A stretch of 64,000 nt of DNA from Desulfobacterales bacterium (GCA_022340885.1 JAJDND010000085.1:41442-105441), one strand, 5' to 3'; counted from the first letter of the stretch, positions 28,247 to 39,178 are shown. Notes: a model not told the origin generated them from the sequence alone. Program-made: numbers and translations.

Positions 28247-29687
28247 GAACCTCCTCCTGGCAAGGTATTTTAATAAATATCCTTGTTCCTTGCATCGGGC
28301 GCGCTTGAACGATCATTTGACCGCCCAGCAAGCCGGTCCTTTCTTTCATGCTTCGAAGGCCCATCCGTTTTTCATCGCCCAATTCATGCTCCCGCTTTTG
28401 GATATCAAAACCTTTTCCGCTGTCTTCAATGCGAAGAATGATATTCGGAAATACGCCCACAAGCCTGACAACGGCCCGGTCTGTATCGGCATGTTTACGA
28501 ATATTGTTCAGACCTTCTTGAACCAAACGGTACAGATGGATTTCGGTATTCGAATCCAGTCTGAATAAATTTAACCCTGCTGATTGAAAGTCCACCTTTA
28601 TTCCCAGTTGCGTTGAAAATTCTTCACAATAAATCTCGAGCGCTTTCACAAGACCCATTTCCGCCAGGGCCGGAGGCTGCAAATCATAAGAGAGGTCTCG
28701 TATGGCGTTAATGGCCCTTTGGAGGCAATTTGAGATGTCCAGCATTTTTTCTTTTACTGCGGTGTCCAATGCAGGCTGATCCTTCAAGAGCATATCAAAC
28801 CCGATTTTTGAGGCGGAAAGATCTTGTGCCACTCGGTCGTGAAGTTCACAGGAAATCATTTGACGCTCGGTCTCCTGTGCTTTCAATAATTGTTGAGACA
28901 AACGTCGAATACGCGATTCTGCGCGTTTTCGTTCACTAATATCTCGATTGACACCCCTGTAGCAGATTAGGTTTCCATTTTTGTCCAGACAGGGTACGCC
29001 GCTGGTCTCCATGATGACTTCAAATCCGTCTTTTCGAACCAGAATATTATCAAAGGACTTGATGGGTTTTAATTCGGCCATCAATTTAAAGATTCTCTCT
29101 TTTAAGATGGTTTTATTGTCTGAAGAGAAAAAATCGTAAAAGTATTTGCCGATCACCTCGTCACAGCAATAACCGGTGATGTCTTCTACAACGGGGTTTG
29201 AATAGATATAACTGCCTTGAGCGTCCATTTCCCAGACCCAGTCCGATATATTTTCAGCGATGTCCTGAAATCGTTTTTCGAATTTTAAAAGGGATTGTTC
29301 GAGTCTGTTTTTGCGAACCACTTTTTCAATGACTGCAGGAAGCAGTGTAAAAAAATCTCTCGATTTGACCAAATAATCGATAGCTCCGGATTTCATAGCG
29401 CGAACAGCAATATTCTCGTCTCCCTGACCCGTAATCATAATCACCGGGATATCTCCGTCCTTTTGCCTTAAGGTTTCTAAAAACTCGATCCCGTTCATAC
29501 CGGGCAGAAGGTAATCCGTAATGATAACCGTGGGTATAATGCCATCAAGGCCTTCAAGGCATGTGGTCGCTTCCTGGAAATGATATAGCAAGGCGTTCGG
29601 AAATTCTTTGGTAATGGCCCGCTTCATCAGGCTGAAATGGGCTTCATCGTCCTCGATGATGACGAGCTTCAACGGTTCCACTGTCAA
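28215..29687 (-). CDS. Receiver-PAS-HisKA_3 sensor kinase
   Basis: N-terminal receiver, PAS, ELHDRVAQDLSASKIG, EGLNNIRKHAD. Confidence 0.85.
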   Translation of the reverse strand: MTVEPLKLVIIEDDEAHFSLMKRAITKEFPNALLYHFQEATTCLEGLDGIIPTVIITDYLLPGMNGIEFLETLRQKDGDIPVIMITGQGDENIAVRAMKSGAIDYLVKSRDFFTLLPAVIEKVVRKNRLEQSLLKFEKRFQDIAENISDWVWEMDAQGSYIYSNPVVEDITGYCCDEVIGKYFYDFFSSDNKTILKERIFKLMAELKPIKSFDNILVRKDGFEVIMETSGVPCLDKNGNLICYRGVNRDISERKRAESRIRRLSQQLLKAQETERQMISCELHDRVAQDLSASKIGFDMLLKDQPALDTAVKEKMLDISNCLQRAINAIRDLSYDLQPPALAEMGLVKALEIYCEEFSTQLGIKVDFQSAGLNLFRLDSNTEIHLYRLVQEGLNNIRKHADTDRAVVRLVGVFPNIILRIEDSGKGFDIQKREHELGDEKRMGLRSMKERTGLLGGQMIVQARPMQGTRIFIKIPCQEEVRESQKAYIDY

Positions 29688-29724
29688 AACTCCTAAATTT
29701 TTTCTGCCGGCGCAAAAAATATCT

Positions 29725-30174
29725 TTATCCGTTTAAAACAGGCGGTTTATTGAGAATCATCCAGTAAAACTCGATTTGCATGATTTTTTCCTCAAATTCC
29801 TTGAATCCAACCGGTTTGGTCAAGTAGCTGTTGGCAAAATGATTATAGGACCGGGCGATGTCCTCTTCGCGTTCCGATGTGGTCAGCATGATCACCGGTA
29901 TTCGTTTCAGCAAATCATCTTGTTTGATCTTCTTTAAAACCTCTATGCCGTCGATGCCGGGCAGCTTGATATCCAACAAAATCAATCCGGGCAAAGGATA
30001 TTTGACGCTATTTTTATACTTTCCCCGGTGGTACAGAAAGTCGAAGGCTTCCTCTCCATCGGAAACAATGAAGATCCGGTTGGCGTTTCCCGCTTTTCGA
30101 ATGGCACGTCTGGTCAGTTCCGCATGGGCCGGCTCATCTTCCACAAGCAATATATCCAAGGGTTCGTAATCCAT
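29725..30174 (-). CDS. Single-domain response regulator (Rcp1-like)
   Basis: ILLVEDEPAHAELTRRAI...LILLDIKLPGIDGIEVL...MLTTSEREEDI. Confidence 0.85.
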   Translation of the reverse strand: MDYEPLDILLVEDEPAHAELTRRAIRKAGNANRIFIVSDGEEAFDFLYHRGKYKNSVKYPLPGLILLDIKLPGIDGIEVLKKIKQDDLLKRIPVIMLTTSEREEDIARSYNHFANSYLTKPVGFKEFEEKIMQIEFYWMILNKPPVLNG

Positions 30175-30178
30175 GGAT

Positions 30179-31828
30179 TCATGCCTCCTTCCCTTTTAGG
30201 ATGAAAAAAAACGAGGTCCCCTTCCCTGGCTCGGAATCCAGCCAGATTTTACCGCCATGATGTTCGATGATGCGCTTTACGATGGTCATGCCGACGCCTG
30301 TCCCCTCCGCGGATTTTTTTGCAGCCGGGAGCCGTTGAAAGATCTCGAAAATCTTTTGATGATATCTTTTTTCGATACCGATGCCGTTGTCTCGAACAAA
30401 AAATACCTTTTGGCCGTTTCGATCCATCGCGCCCACATCGATCCGTGGAAAAGGATTCTCCTTTCCGATGTATTTAACGGCGTTGGACAACAGGTTTTCC
30501 ATCACCTGGCACAAACGTTCCATTTCACCATAAACCACGGGAAGCCCTTTTTCAACATTTATTGCGACCCCGCTTTCATCGATTTGACGCTGTAGCGTTT
30601 TTAGGACTTTTTCCATGAGATCGTCAAAGGAAAATTCCGTTTTTCTTTCCGGCAGCCGTCCGATGCGGGAAAGATACAACAAGTCGTCGATTAACAGTTC
30701 CATATTCCGGGAAGCATCGCTCATGTAATTGAGATATTTTTCAGCACTCCCATCGATCATATCTCCAAAGTCTTCTCGAAGGGCGCCGATAAATCCCTCG
30801 ATGGTGACAATAGGGGTTTTTAAATCATGGGAAACCGTGTACACAAAGGTTTCAAGTTCCGTATTTTTGTCGGCGAGTTCGGAGAGCGCGGCTTCCAATT
30901 TTTTTTCATTTTCCTTTAATGCTGTTTCCGTGCGTTTTCGTTCGCTGATCTCCTTAAACGCCTGGTCCCTGGCTTGCCGGTACATTTGCATTCGTTCGAG
31001 AAGAAGATGAAGGAGCATCGAAAGGAACGCCGAAATGATGAGCCCAAAAATAAGAAAAGAAACATGCCAACCTCCACCGGACGGGTAAATAATGTCCTTT
31101 GGAACAAGATCCAGCATCCAGGTTTTGCCGGGGAACCGAAACTCCCGGATCACCTGCAACCCACTCTTATGCGGTATGCCGCCACTTTGAATTTCATTGG
31201 AGTAAATCAATCGATCCCTTTCGTACAAGCGAACCCAAAATTCATTGGAAATGTCCTTGGCCAGACTGACGTCCATAATACCTTTAATTCGGAACACACC
31301 GTTCAGATACCCTTGAATCCTGCCGGAATAGACGAGAGGCAAAAACGTGTTGAAGCCGAGTCCCCCCTGTATCAGTTCCGCACAAGGGGTTATGATATTT
31401 TGATTGGAATGTAGTATCTGGAATTTTTCATGAAAACGAGGGCTTCCAGGTTCATAAATCTGCTTGTCGACAATACCTTCATTGCCTTTTCTGGGAAAAA
31501 CCCATCGAACGACCCCCGCAGGATCGATCCAGTTGATTCCCATGAAACCCGGATTATGGGAATAAAACACCTTGGCAAAGTCAAGAAAACGCGTCTTGCT
31601 GAAATCCGGCGGAACCCTCCCAGTCCATCTTTCCGCGAGCAACTCCAGTGATGCCATGCGCGCACGCATCAGGACTTCGATACGGCTTATTATCTGCCTC
31701 GAAGAAGTTTCCGCATGTCTCAGGGCAAGTTCCCGTTCGTAACTGTTCTGATTTTGCCACAGCAACACGGTAATGCTGCCGAAAATCAAAAACGCAATAA
31801 CCGGAGACAATTTTTTCAAATGCCGCAT
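30179..31828 (-). CDS. CHASE-type sensor histidine kinase
   Basis: 549 aa; FVYTVSHDLKTPIVTIEG, ENLLSNAVKYIG, VRDNGIGIEKRYHQKIFEIFQRL, GTGVGMTIVKRIIEHHGG. Confidence 0.9.
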   Translation of the reverse strand: MRHLKKLSPVIAFLIFGSITVLLWQNQNSYERELALRHAETSSRQIISRIEVLMRARMASLELLAERWTGRVPPDFSKTRFLDFAKVFYSHNPGFMGINWIDPAGVVRWVFPRKGNEGIVDKQIYEPGSPRFHEKFQILHSNQNIITPCAELIQGGLGFNTFLPLVYSGRIQGYLNGVFRIKGIMDVSLAKDISNEFWVRLYERDRLIYSNEIQSGGIPHKSGLQVIREFRFPGKTWMLDLVPKDIIYPSGGGWHVSFLIFGLIISAFLSMLLHLLLERMQMYRQARDQAFKEISERKRTETALKENEKKLEAALSELADKNTELETFVYTVSHDLKTPIVTIEGFIGALREDFGDMIDGSAEKYLNYMSDASRNMELLIDDLLYLSRIGRLPERKTEFSFDDLMEKVLKTLQRQIDESGVAINVEKGLPVVYGEMERLCQVMENLLSNAVKYIGKENPFPRIDVGAMDRNGQKVFFVRDNGIGIEKRYHQKIFEIFQRLPAAKKSAEGTGVGMTIVKRIIEHHGGKIWLDSEPGKGTSFFFILKGKEA

Positions 31829-31997
31829 TGAATTCTTTTATCCATGCAAAAAAGGCGAGAATGCCTGATTTTCAACGTCTCACCTTTTTCATATACCGAG
31901 TTTTTTTGGTAATGCAAAGAAACACCATCCAGGTTATGCAACTTTAATTTTATGCGTTTTTTTTTGACCTTTTCCTCCTTGGAAAGCGTTATGGTTT

Positions 31998-32143
31998 AGA
32001 AGTGGTTTCAAAATCTCCCCTCAGCCTCAATCTCTGTGTTGGACCGAGCCAGCCAATCCTCGAAGTATTCCCGATATTCCTGCGGTTGGCCGTCTCAGTC
32101 CGCCTTGACCTTAAACCCGGTTGAAGGTTTTGAAGCCACTCCT
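31998..32143 (-). repeat. Structured hairpin repeat, AGAAGTGGTTTC type
   Basis: AGAAGTGGTTTCAAAATCTCC...GGTTTTGAAGCCACTCC; core on minus strand CCGCAGGAATATCGGGAATACTTCGAGGA. Confidence 0.85.
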
Positions 32144-32163
32144 GGATAAATGACGACATTTCT

Positions 32164-32736
32164 CTATGATCCGGATAGTGTGTAATTTTCAACAAAATAC
32201 TTCAGCTTTTTCATTGCGGCAGATTTTAGCCCTTCAAACTGCACTCGATTCTGCCGCATCTTAATAGAATTGATCGTGAAATCGTCGGATATTTCCATAT
32301 CGGCAATGTCTTTAAACATCAAACTTTCAAGGTAAAAGCCGGAATCAGCGACCAGTATGTCCAGCACCAGCGATCGAACAGATCGCTCCTCGTCGTTGAT
32401 ATAACGAAACAGAAGCCCGCCCATGCTGATGTCAATGATTCTGCCGAACCTGACCGGTTTCGATCGATATACGGCACATGCAATTTGTGCCATACTCTGC
32501 TCTGCAATACGCAAATGTCCGGCGCCAGCCGGTCGTATCAGGGCAAAGGCATCTTTTTTAGCTTGAAATCGTTCATGTGCCCTTTTTTCAGGACTTTTCA
32601 CCGGATTTGTATCCATCATTTGCATCATCAGCGACTGGTTCGCACCTTCTGTTTCATGATCGAATTTGGAAATTTCGTCGGCAATTTCCATACCATCGGA
32701 TTGAAAAATATCCTCTAAAAAATAGAGATTATCCAT
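32164..32736 (-). CDS. PilZ-like domain protein
   Basis: KRAHERFQAKKDAFALIRP...IDISMGGLLFRYI. Confidence 0.7.
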   Translation of the reverse strand: MDNLYFLEDIFQSDGMEIADEISKFDHETEGANQSLMMQMMDTNPVKSPEKRAHERFQAKKDAFALIRPAGAGHLRIAEQSMAQIACAVYRSKPVRFGRIIDISMGGLLFRYINDEERSVRSLVLDILVADSGFYLESLMFKDIADMEISDDFTINSIKMRQNRVQFEGLKSAAMKKLKYFVENYTLSGS

Positions 32737-32794
32737 TATTTCCCCTGATGTCCGTCATTTTTCCTATTTTCTTTCAGTAACCAATTATTTATCC

Positions 32795-32872
32795 TCGACT
32801 TGATCGATTTTGTCCATAGGGAAAAGCTTCATTTTTTCTGGGGAAATCTCCCATACGGGAATTTTCCCCATA
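32795..32872 (-). promoter_or_regulatory. Duplicated cis-element copy 2
   Basis: Shares TCGACTT, TTTGTCCATAG, GCTTCATTTTTTCTG, GGAAAT, GGGAATT, TCCCCATAC with copy 1; upstream of 32164..32736. Confidence 0.7.
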
Positions 32873-32989
32873 CATTGAAAAAATGTTTTTCTCCTCTCGA
32901 CTTTCCTATTTCGTTTTTTTCAGCTCAAAGGTTAACACACAAACTGAATCATAAAGACCGACCGAACCCCTCTTCACCAGATATCCGTG

Positions 32990-35539
32990 CTAAGACCAGG
33001 TGATCAACTGGGGCAAAAATTTTAAATAATCATCACCGGCGGGAACGACCCTGACCGTAAATCCATATCGGCCGGACAGCCTGCAGGGGACCTGACATCC
33101 GTAACGATAATTTCCAGCATCCAAGTGTTCAGCGACGGTCATGGGAATCGTATTGATGCCCTCCAGCATATCCACGGATTTCATATGCCCGTTGTAAAGC
33201 TCCACACAGACCTCTTCCGGATCGAGTCCCCCCAGATGGACATCTGCCCTAACTTCGAAGCGATCTCCAACGCGAAACGGTCCCTTATTGGTCTGGATAG
33301 GCCGCCCGATTCGGATGTCGTTCCACAGGCTCTGTAGCCGCTGTTGTTGGAAGGCCAAGTCTCGGGCTTCCTGACCGTTTTTATTCAACAGCGCCTTTAA
33401 CCTGTGAATGATGGGCATGTAAAAACGCTGTTCATATTCTCCAACCATTCTCAAGCTGCAAAAATTCTTCATGGCCATTTTCATAGAGGCCTTCATCATT
33501 CTAATCCAACGCTTGGGAAGTTCTCCCTCGTTCTCTTCGTAAAAGCATGGGATTACATCATTTTCCAACACGTTATACAGGGCCTGACTCTCTGTGGCAT
33601 CCTGGTATTCATGATCGACATATTCTTCACCGCCCCCGATTCGCCATCCTCGTTCTTCAGAATAACCTTCGCACCACCATCCATCTAAAATACTCACATT
33701 GAGCACCCCATTGACGGCAGCTTTCATCCCGGATGTGCCGCAGGCCTCTAAAGGTCTGCGGGGAGTACTCAGCCAGACATCGGCGCCCTGAACCAGAGAT
33801 CTTGCCAGTGCCATGTCGTAACCCTCAATAAATACTGCATGCGGACGGATTTCCGGCCGGCGAATAAATTCAATTAGACGTTTGATGATTTCTTTGCCTT
33901 TCTTGTCCTGAGGATGGGCTTTACCGGCAAAAATAATTTGTACGGGACGGGTATCGTTGTTGAGAATCGTCGCCAGCCGACCGGGATCTTCAAGGAGCAG
34001 ATGCGCTCGCTTGTATGCCGCAAATCTGCGGGCAAAGGCTATGGTCAACACTTCAGGATTCAGGATGGCTTCGATCTTATCGATAACGCTTTTGGGAGCA
34101 TTGCGCCTTTCGTATTGTTGTTTTAATAGCCCCCGGCAGGTGCGAATCAACCGGGAGCGGCTCATTTCATGAGCCCGCCAGAGCTCGTCGTCGTAAATCT
34201 CGTCAATACGGTCAACGTTTTCAGGTCGCCGTGAACTCATGTACCATTCCGGCCCCAGGTAACGTTCAAACAGCGGCCAGATTTCCTGAGAAATAAACGT
34301 TGAGACATGTATTCCGTTGGTCACATAAGAAATCGGGATCTCGTCTTCCGACAGGCCCGGCCAAAGATGAGCCCACATCTTTCTGGTGGTGCGGCCATGG
34401 AGGCGGCTGACGCCGTTACGATGCTGAGACATTCGCAAACCCAGAATACACATGTAAAACGGCGCGTCTTTATCGAAAGATTTTGTTTGCCCCCAAGATA
34501 AAATTTCTTCTTCACTGGCCCCCAGACGTTCTTGTAAAGGTCGAATCCAGGGTTTGATCAAATCGACGGGGAAGGAATCATGTCCGGCAGCGACCGGGGT
34601 ATGAGTGGTAAATATCGTACAACGAGGAATAATTTGCAAGGCAGTGTTTAAATCGACGTGATAACGCTCCATGAACATTGCAAGACGCTCCAGTGCGGAG
34701 AAGGCTGAATGTCCTTCATTCATGTGACAAACAGAAGGAAAGAGATCCATAGCCGCCAACGCCCGCATACCGCCAATGCCAAGCAGTATTTCCTGGGCAA
34801 GCCGAATTTTGGGCTCAGCTACATAAAGGCGGGCCGTAATTTCTCGGGCTTCCGGTGTATTTTCAGGCAGATTCGTATCGAGCAAAAACAGTGGGGTGCG
34901 GCCCACCCGAATTTTCCAGACAAACGCATGAATCTCACCCTCTGGCCCGGTAATTGAAATTGTGATTTCATTGCCCTGGGTATCCCGGGCGCGCTCCAGC
35001 GGAAGATAATAAAATTCTATTTCCGGATATTCTTCCTGCTGCAATCCCTCTTGATCGAGATATTGGCGGAAGTAGCCCTTGCGATACAGCAAGCCGATCC
35101 CGACGAGGGACGACGCCATGTTGGAGGCGGCTTTTAAATGGTCTCCGGCAAGGACACCCAGTCCGCCGGCAAAAATGGGAATATTTTCATTTACACCGAA
35201 TTCCATCGAAAAATAGGCTACTGGCCCCATTTTTTTATAAATAGACTTTGAAGGATCCGAACTATCGGCAACCCGCTTTTTGTAGCGATCTTTAACCCGT
35301 TGCAGATGGTTCAAAAAACTGTCGTCCCCGGCCAGTTCCTCTAAGCGCTTCTGGCTGACATGGGACAAAAGGTAAATCGGGTTTCCTCTGGATTCTATCC
35401 AGAGTTGCGGTTCGATACGTCGAAACAGCGTGAGGGCATCCTGTTTCCAGCACCACCAGAGATTACGCGCCAAGACTTCCAAAAAGGCCAATGATTTTGG
35501 GATAGAGGGATAGATCTGGTATGTGAGAATGCGCTTCAC
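32990..35539 (-). CDS. glgP: Alpha-glucan (glycogen/maltodextrin) phosphorylase
   Basis: 849 aa; VAYFSMEFGVNENIPIFAGGLGVLAGDHLKAASNM, EACGTSGMKAAVNGVLNVSILDGWW. Confidence 0.95.
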   Translation of the reverse strand: MKRILTYQIYPSIPKSLAFLEVLARNLWWCWKQDALTLFRRIEPQLWIESRGNPIYLLSHVSQKRLEELAGDDSFLNHLQRVKDRYKKRVADSSDPSKSIYKKMGPVAYFSMEFGVNENIPIFAGGLGVLAGDHLKAASNMASSLVGIGLLYRKGYFRQYLDQEGLQQEEYPEIEFYYLPLERARDTQGNEITISITGPEGEIHAFVWKIRVGRTPLFLLDTNLPENTPEAREITARLYVAEPKIRLAQEILLGIGGMRALAAMDLFPSVCHMNEGHSAFSALERLAMFMERYHVDLNTALQIIPRCTIFTTHTPVAAGHDSFPVDLIKPWIRPLQERLGASEEEILSWGQTKSFDKDAPFYMCILGLRMSQHRNGVSRLHGRTTRKMWAHLWPGLSEDEIPISYVTNGIHVSTFISQEIWPLFERYLGPEWYMSSRRPENVDRIDEIYDDELWRAHEMSRSRLIRTCRGLLKQQYERRNAPKSVIDKIEAILNPEVLTIAFARRFAAYKRAHLLLEDPGRLATILNNDTRPVQIIFAGKAHPQDKKGKEIIKRLIEFIRRPEIRPHAVFIEGYDMALARSLVQGADVWLSTPRRPLEACGTSGMKAAVNGVLNVSILDGWWCEGYSEERGWRIGGGEEYVDHEYQDATESQALYNVLENDVIPCFYEENEGELPKRWIRMMKASMKMAMKNFCSLRMVGEYEQRFYMPIIHRLKALLNKNGQEARDLAFQQQRLQSLWNDIRIGRPIQTNKGPFRVGDRFEVRADVHLGGLDPEEVCVELYNGHMKSVDMLEGINTIPMTVAEHLDAGNYRYGCQVPCRLSGRYGFTVRVVPAGDDYLKFLPQLITWS

Positions 35540-35676
35540 GCGTGTTATCCTGAGCGATTAAGATTCATGAAAAATCGATTCCCCGAGATTCTCGAAAGAA
35601 AATGTATTGAATATATGATGGCCGTCATAGTCCAGAACCCGTAAATCATTCGTCTGGTCATGAGACTTTTTTGCGC

Positions 35677-36171
35677 CTAATCATCCCTTCGTGACCGAAT
35701 AATCAGCAGCGGCCGATCGATCAGATTCAATACACCGGCCGTTACACTCCCATAAAAAGCCCTGGCCAAACCGGTTCTTCCGTGACTGGACATAGCGACG
35801 AGATCGGCATTTTCTCTCAAAGCGCAGTCGATAATCTGCTCGACCACCGGACCGCCCACAACGCATGTTTTGGCTTCGATGCCCTTTTCTCGAAATTCTC
35901 CCTTCAGGGAATCCAAGTAAGATTCAGCCTGCTTGCCTATTTCTTCCAGGTTATGATGGTACAGCAGAATTGCACTCTCATCATACCCCACAAGATTGGG
36001 GAATGTAACCACCTGCAAAAAAATTATCCTGCTGTTCAAACATTGAGCCAAAGCCTCGACGTGTTTCAAAATCCGTTCCGCTCGCTTTGATCCGTCCAAC
36101 GGCACTAAAATCGTTTTATACATAATCGCTCCCCTTGAAGAAAACATCTGCCGGTTAATCTGATTAATCAT
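35677..36171 (-). CDS. Universal stress protein
   Basis: [22 protein letters not shown]...[22 protein letters not shown]. Confidence 0.9.
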   Translation of the reverse strand: MINQINRQMFSSRGAIMYKTILVPLDGSKRAERILKHVEALAQCLNSRIIFLQVVTFPNLVGYDESAILLYHHNLEEIGKQAESYLDSLKGEFREKGIEAKTCVVGGPVVEQIIDCALRENADLVAMSSHGRTGLARAFYGSVTAGVLNLIDRPLLIIRSRRDD

Positions 36172-36638
36172 CGATCCATATCTTTATCTTTGCGTAAACT
36201 TAACAACGGCACCGGGCAATGACGGAACATCTTTTCCGCGGTTGTTCCGAAAAGAATGCCTGCAAGATTGGTGCGGCCCTTTCGCCCCATCACCACAAGA
36301 TCGACGCCGCTATCTTTAACCGCTTGTATCAGCTCACGAAACGGGACGCCTGTCTTGATCTTTATCTCTACAGGAATGTGTTTGACGGACATCTCTTCGA
36401 CTGTTTGATGGATCTGTTCCCGTCGATCTTTTTTCCTGTCTTTGATAAATTCGTCCGCGGAGAAACTAATGCTTTCTATTTCCGCTCTCCGTACGGCTTC
36501 AACATCTCTTTGGTTGATGACATTGACGATCATCAGATCGCTTTTTAGCTCATCGGCCAATTCAAGAGCAAACGACAAAGCTTCTTTGGAGTAGTCGGAA
36601 AAGTCATACGCCACCATGATTTTTCTTATTTTTTCCAT
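36168..36638 (-). CDS. Universal stress protein
   Basis: [21 protein letters not shown]...[23 protein letters not shown]; start trimmed from 36710 to avoid overlap with upstream CDS. Confidence 0.85.
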   Translation of the reverse strand: MEKIRKIMVAYDFSDYSKEALSFALELADELKSDLMIVNVINQRDVEAVRRAEIESISFSADEFIKDRKKDRREQIHQTVEEMSVKHIPVEIKIKTGVPFRELIQAVKDSGVDLVVMGRKGRTNLAGILFGTTAEKMFRHCPVPLLSLRKDKDMDR

Positions 36639-36655
36639 TTCTTCCTTCCACGGTA

Positions 36656-36952
36656 TTATGTTTCGGTCAATCGGATAACACTGTTGTAAGTGCCAAATCG
36701 ATTGGGACATCTCGAGTTATTCCGGGGATCTTCCAGCCACTGTCCATCCACTAAAAATTTATATTCATAGCTTCCCGGTGAAAGAATTACCCGTTTTTTC
36801 CATGTCCCATTTTTATCTTTTCGCATGGGATGCTTTTCCTGGCTCCAGTCATTGAAATCTCCCGTCAGAAAGACTTCCTTGGCATTCGACGCTTCCAGTA
36901 AAAATGTCCAGCTTTTGCGTTTATTGCTCTGCTTTGATTTGGGCCCCAACAT
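36656..36952 (-). CDS. Stand-alone CBM48/AMPK-beta-type glycogen-binding protein
   Basis: Near-colinear with 26859..27155 ([62 protein letters not shown]). Confidence 0.85.
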   Translation of the reverse strand: MLGPKSKQSNKRKSWTFLLEASNAKEVFLTGDFNDWSQEKHPMRKDKNGTWKKRVILSPGSYEYKFLVDGQWLEDPRNNSRCPNRFGTYNSVIRLTET

Positions 36953-37064
36953 GATCCACCTCCTTAAATCTCAATCTATCGTTACCGATTTTTTTGAAAC
37001 CAATTGAAATCATATAAATTCCGTTTACCAATCCCTGTTGCGTAAATCAGCTAACAAAAAGAAC

Positions 37065-37079
37065 GCAAAAGATATGCCA
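37065..37079 (-). promoter_or_regulatory. Sigma54 -24/-12 element
   Basis: Minus strand TGGCATATCTTTTGC; upstream of 36656..36952 and the USP pair. Confidence 0.85.
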
Positions 37080-37183
37080 GCTATCAATCATCCCGGTGTG
37101 TTGGATAAACGGCTGATAAATAATTATTTTTTTTAGCTCATTTAAAATCTTCACCATAGGTGAAATAGATTGGTGTCAGAATT

Positions 37184-37200
37184 TTTTACAGAATGTAAAA
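37184..37200 (-). promoter_or_regulatory. UAS palindrome TTTTACA-GAA-TGTAAAA
   Basis: Perfect dyad, 104 bp upstream of 37065..37079. Confidence 0.85.
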
Positions 37201-37438
37201 TGGGTTGCAACCGAATGGCTTGATATTCAATAAAACAGAAAGTAGCAAATATTTTTGGTTTCAGCGTGTCCCTCGGAGAAACAAAAAGAGAAATTTTATC
37301 ACGAAAAAACGAAATTCGGAAAGCACGAAAAAGAATGTTTACTATTTCGTGCTTTCGTCCTTTCGTGTTTTCGTGTTTGATTTTTAATCATATTTCAAGA
37401 ATCGATGCAAATCGCTTACCATGGCTGATTCAGCACTT

Positions 37439-39178
37439 TTATCCCGCCTTTTTATAGGACTTTGATTTAACGAAATCGAAAACAAATAAGAAGTTCAGAA
37501 TAAACATCACCAGCAGAATCACCATCACCGACCACCCGGGAACCGGTTTTGCGGCAATCGCACCGGGCTGAACCACAACGATAAACCATAGGAGTCCCGC
37601 TGTAACGGTAATCCAGAGCAGCCAGGCGGGAATCACCGCGACATTGGCATATCCGGATTTCAGCTTTTTCGCGACATAAGCAGCACCGGTCATGAGTGCG
37701 ATGGATGCGATCAGCTGGTTTGCAGCGCCAAAGGATCCCCAGATAACGAGCCAGTTGCCGCTGGCCGCAAGGTAGATGCCGATGGCTGCGGGGATAATCG
37801 ACGCCACCAACCGCTGGGTCAGCAAATTGTATAGTCCTTGAGCATTTTCCTTCAGCGGCGCAGCCATTTCCGACAAACAGTATCTGGCCAGGCGGTTGGT
37901 CGTGTCCAGCGTGGTCATGGCAAAAGACGCCACCCACATTCCGGCAAGCACTTTGACATATTGAACAGGTATAAATGAAAGCCATGTCGACGCCACCATG
38001 TCGGCATAAGATTGCACAAAGAGGTTGGCTTGTGAAAGCCCCAATTTTGCGGAGATTCCCGTAAAGGTTGCGCCCCAGTTGGATGCATTGAGGGTGAATT
38101 CCACCGCCTTTGCCGCGGCAGCCGCCTTGAGGGCCGCATAACCGAAACCGGCAATAGCGACAACGACAATCGTCGAGAGGAATCCTTCCATAAACATGGC
38201 GCCGTAACCGATCAACAGGCCGTCGCTTTCTTTGTCGAGCTGCTTGGAAGATGTTCCCGAAGCCACCAGCGAGTGGAATCCGGACAGCGAACCGCAGGCA
38301 ATGACTAGGGGAATCGCCGGCCAGAACGGTGTCGCCTTGCCTCCCAGCAGCACCGGAGAAAAACCGGCGAATGCCGGCACCTCGAACCCTTTGAAGGCAA
38401 AGATGGCGGCGACAAACCCCAGAACCAGTCCGGCATAAAGTAGCCAGGAGTTCAGATAATCCCTGGGCTGGAGAAGAACATTTACCGGAATCGCCGATGC
38501 AATGATGATGTAGAAAAAGAAAACCCACATCCAGATCGGATAAGATGCCTTGATAGGAATGACGGTGCCGAGCCAAATCGCAAAGGCAAGCATGACAATA
38601 CCGATGATCGTCGCCAGGCCGAAGTTCATCTTTACCCGGTATATCAGCACCCCCAGAATCAGGGCGGCAATGATTTTAAAAAGATATGCCGATGCAATGG
38701 CCGGCGTTCGGACGAACATTCCGCCGATAATGGCAGCGAAGGCGGCGACCACAAGGATCAACAGGAAAAAAACGATCCAGTAAAACGCATACCCCGTCCG
38801 CTTGCCGATAAGATCGGTGGCAACGAACTGCACGGATTTCCCGTCGTAACGAACCGATGCCATCAGCGACAGATAGTCATGGACGGCACCGATAAAAATA
38901 TTGCCGAACCAGACCCATAAAAGCGCCGGCGCCCACCCCCAGCAAATCGCCAATGCCGGTCCGATGATAGGGGCCGCACCGGCAATGGAGGCAAAGTGAT
39001 GCCCCAAAAGCACCTCCTTTCGCGCCGGGATATAATCGACACCGTCATAAAGGCGATGAGACGGTGTCGCCTGATCGATTGAAACCTTTACCACATCACT
39101 TTCAAGTTTCTTTCCGTATGTTAGATAAAGGACAAAATAAATGAAAAACCCAACAACAATAATAAGCGTCGTCATCAT
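37439..39178 (-). CDS. cstA: Carbon starvation protein CstA family (peptide/pyruvate transporter)
   Basis: 579 aa; GHHFASIAGAAPIIGPALA, GAVHDYLSLMASVRYDGKS, CGSLSGFHSLVASGTSSKQL. Confidence 0.9.
   Translation of the reverse strand: MMTTLIIVVGFFIYFVLYLTYGKKLESDVVKVSIDQATPSHRLYDGVDYIPARKEVLLGHHFASIAGAAPIIGPALAICWGWAPALLWVWFGNIFIGAVHDYLSLMASVRYDGKSVQFVATDLIGKRTGYAFYWIVFFLLILVVAAFAAIIGGMFVRTPAIASAYLFKIIAALILGVLIYRVKMNFGLATIIGIVMLAFAIWLGTVIPIKASYPIWMWVFFFYIIIASAIPVNVLLQPRDYLNSWLLYAGLVLGFVAAIFAFKGFEVPAFAGFSPVLLGGKATPFWPAIPLVIACGSLSGFHSLVASGTSSKQLDKESDGLLIGYGAMFMEGFLSTIVVVAIAGFGYAALKAAAAAKAVEFTLNASNWGATFTGISAKLGLSQANLFVQSYADMVASTWLSFIPVQYVKVLAGMWVASFAMTTLDTTNRLARYCLSEMAAPLKENAQGLYNLLTQRLVASIIPAAIGIYLAASGNWLVIWGSFGAANQLIASIALMTGAAYVAKKLKSGYANVAVIPAWLLWITVTAGLLWFIVVVQPGAIAAKPVPGWSVMVILLVMFILNFLFVFDFVKSKSYKKAG

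Noticed and set aside
37467-38576. 369 aa minus-strand ORF inside cstA
   Set aside because: Out-of-frame shadow of cstA; composition (CRR-rich) is not protein-like.
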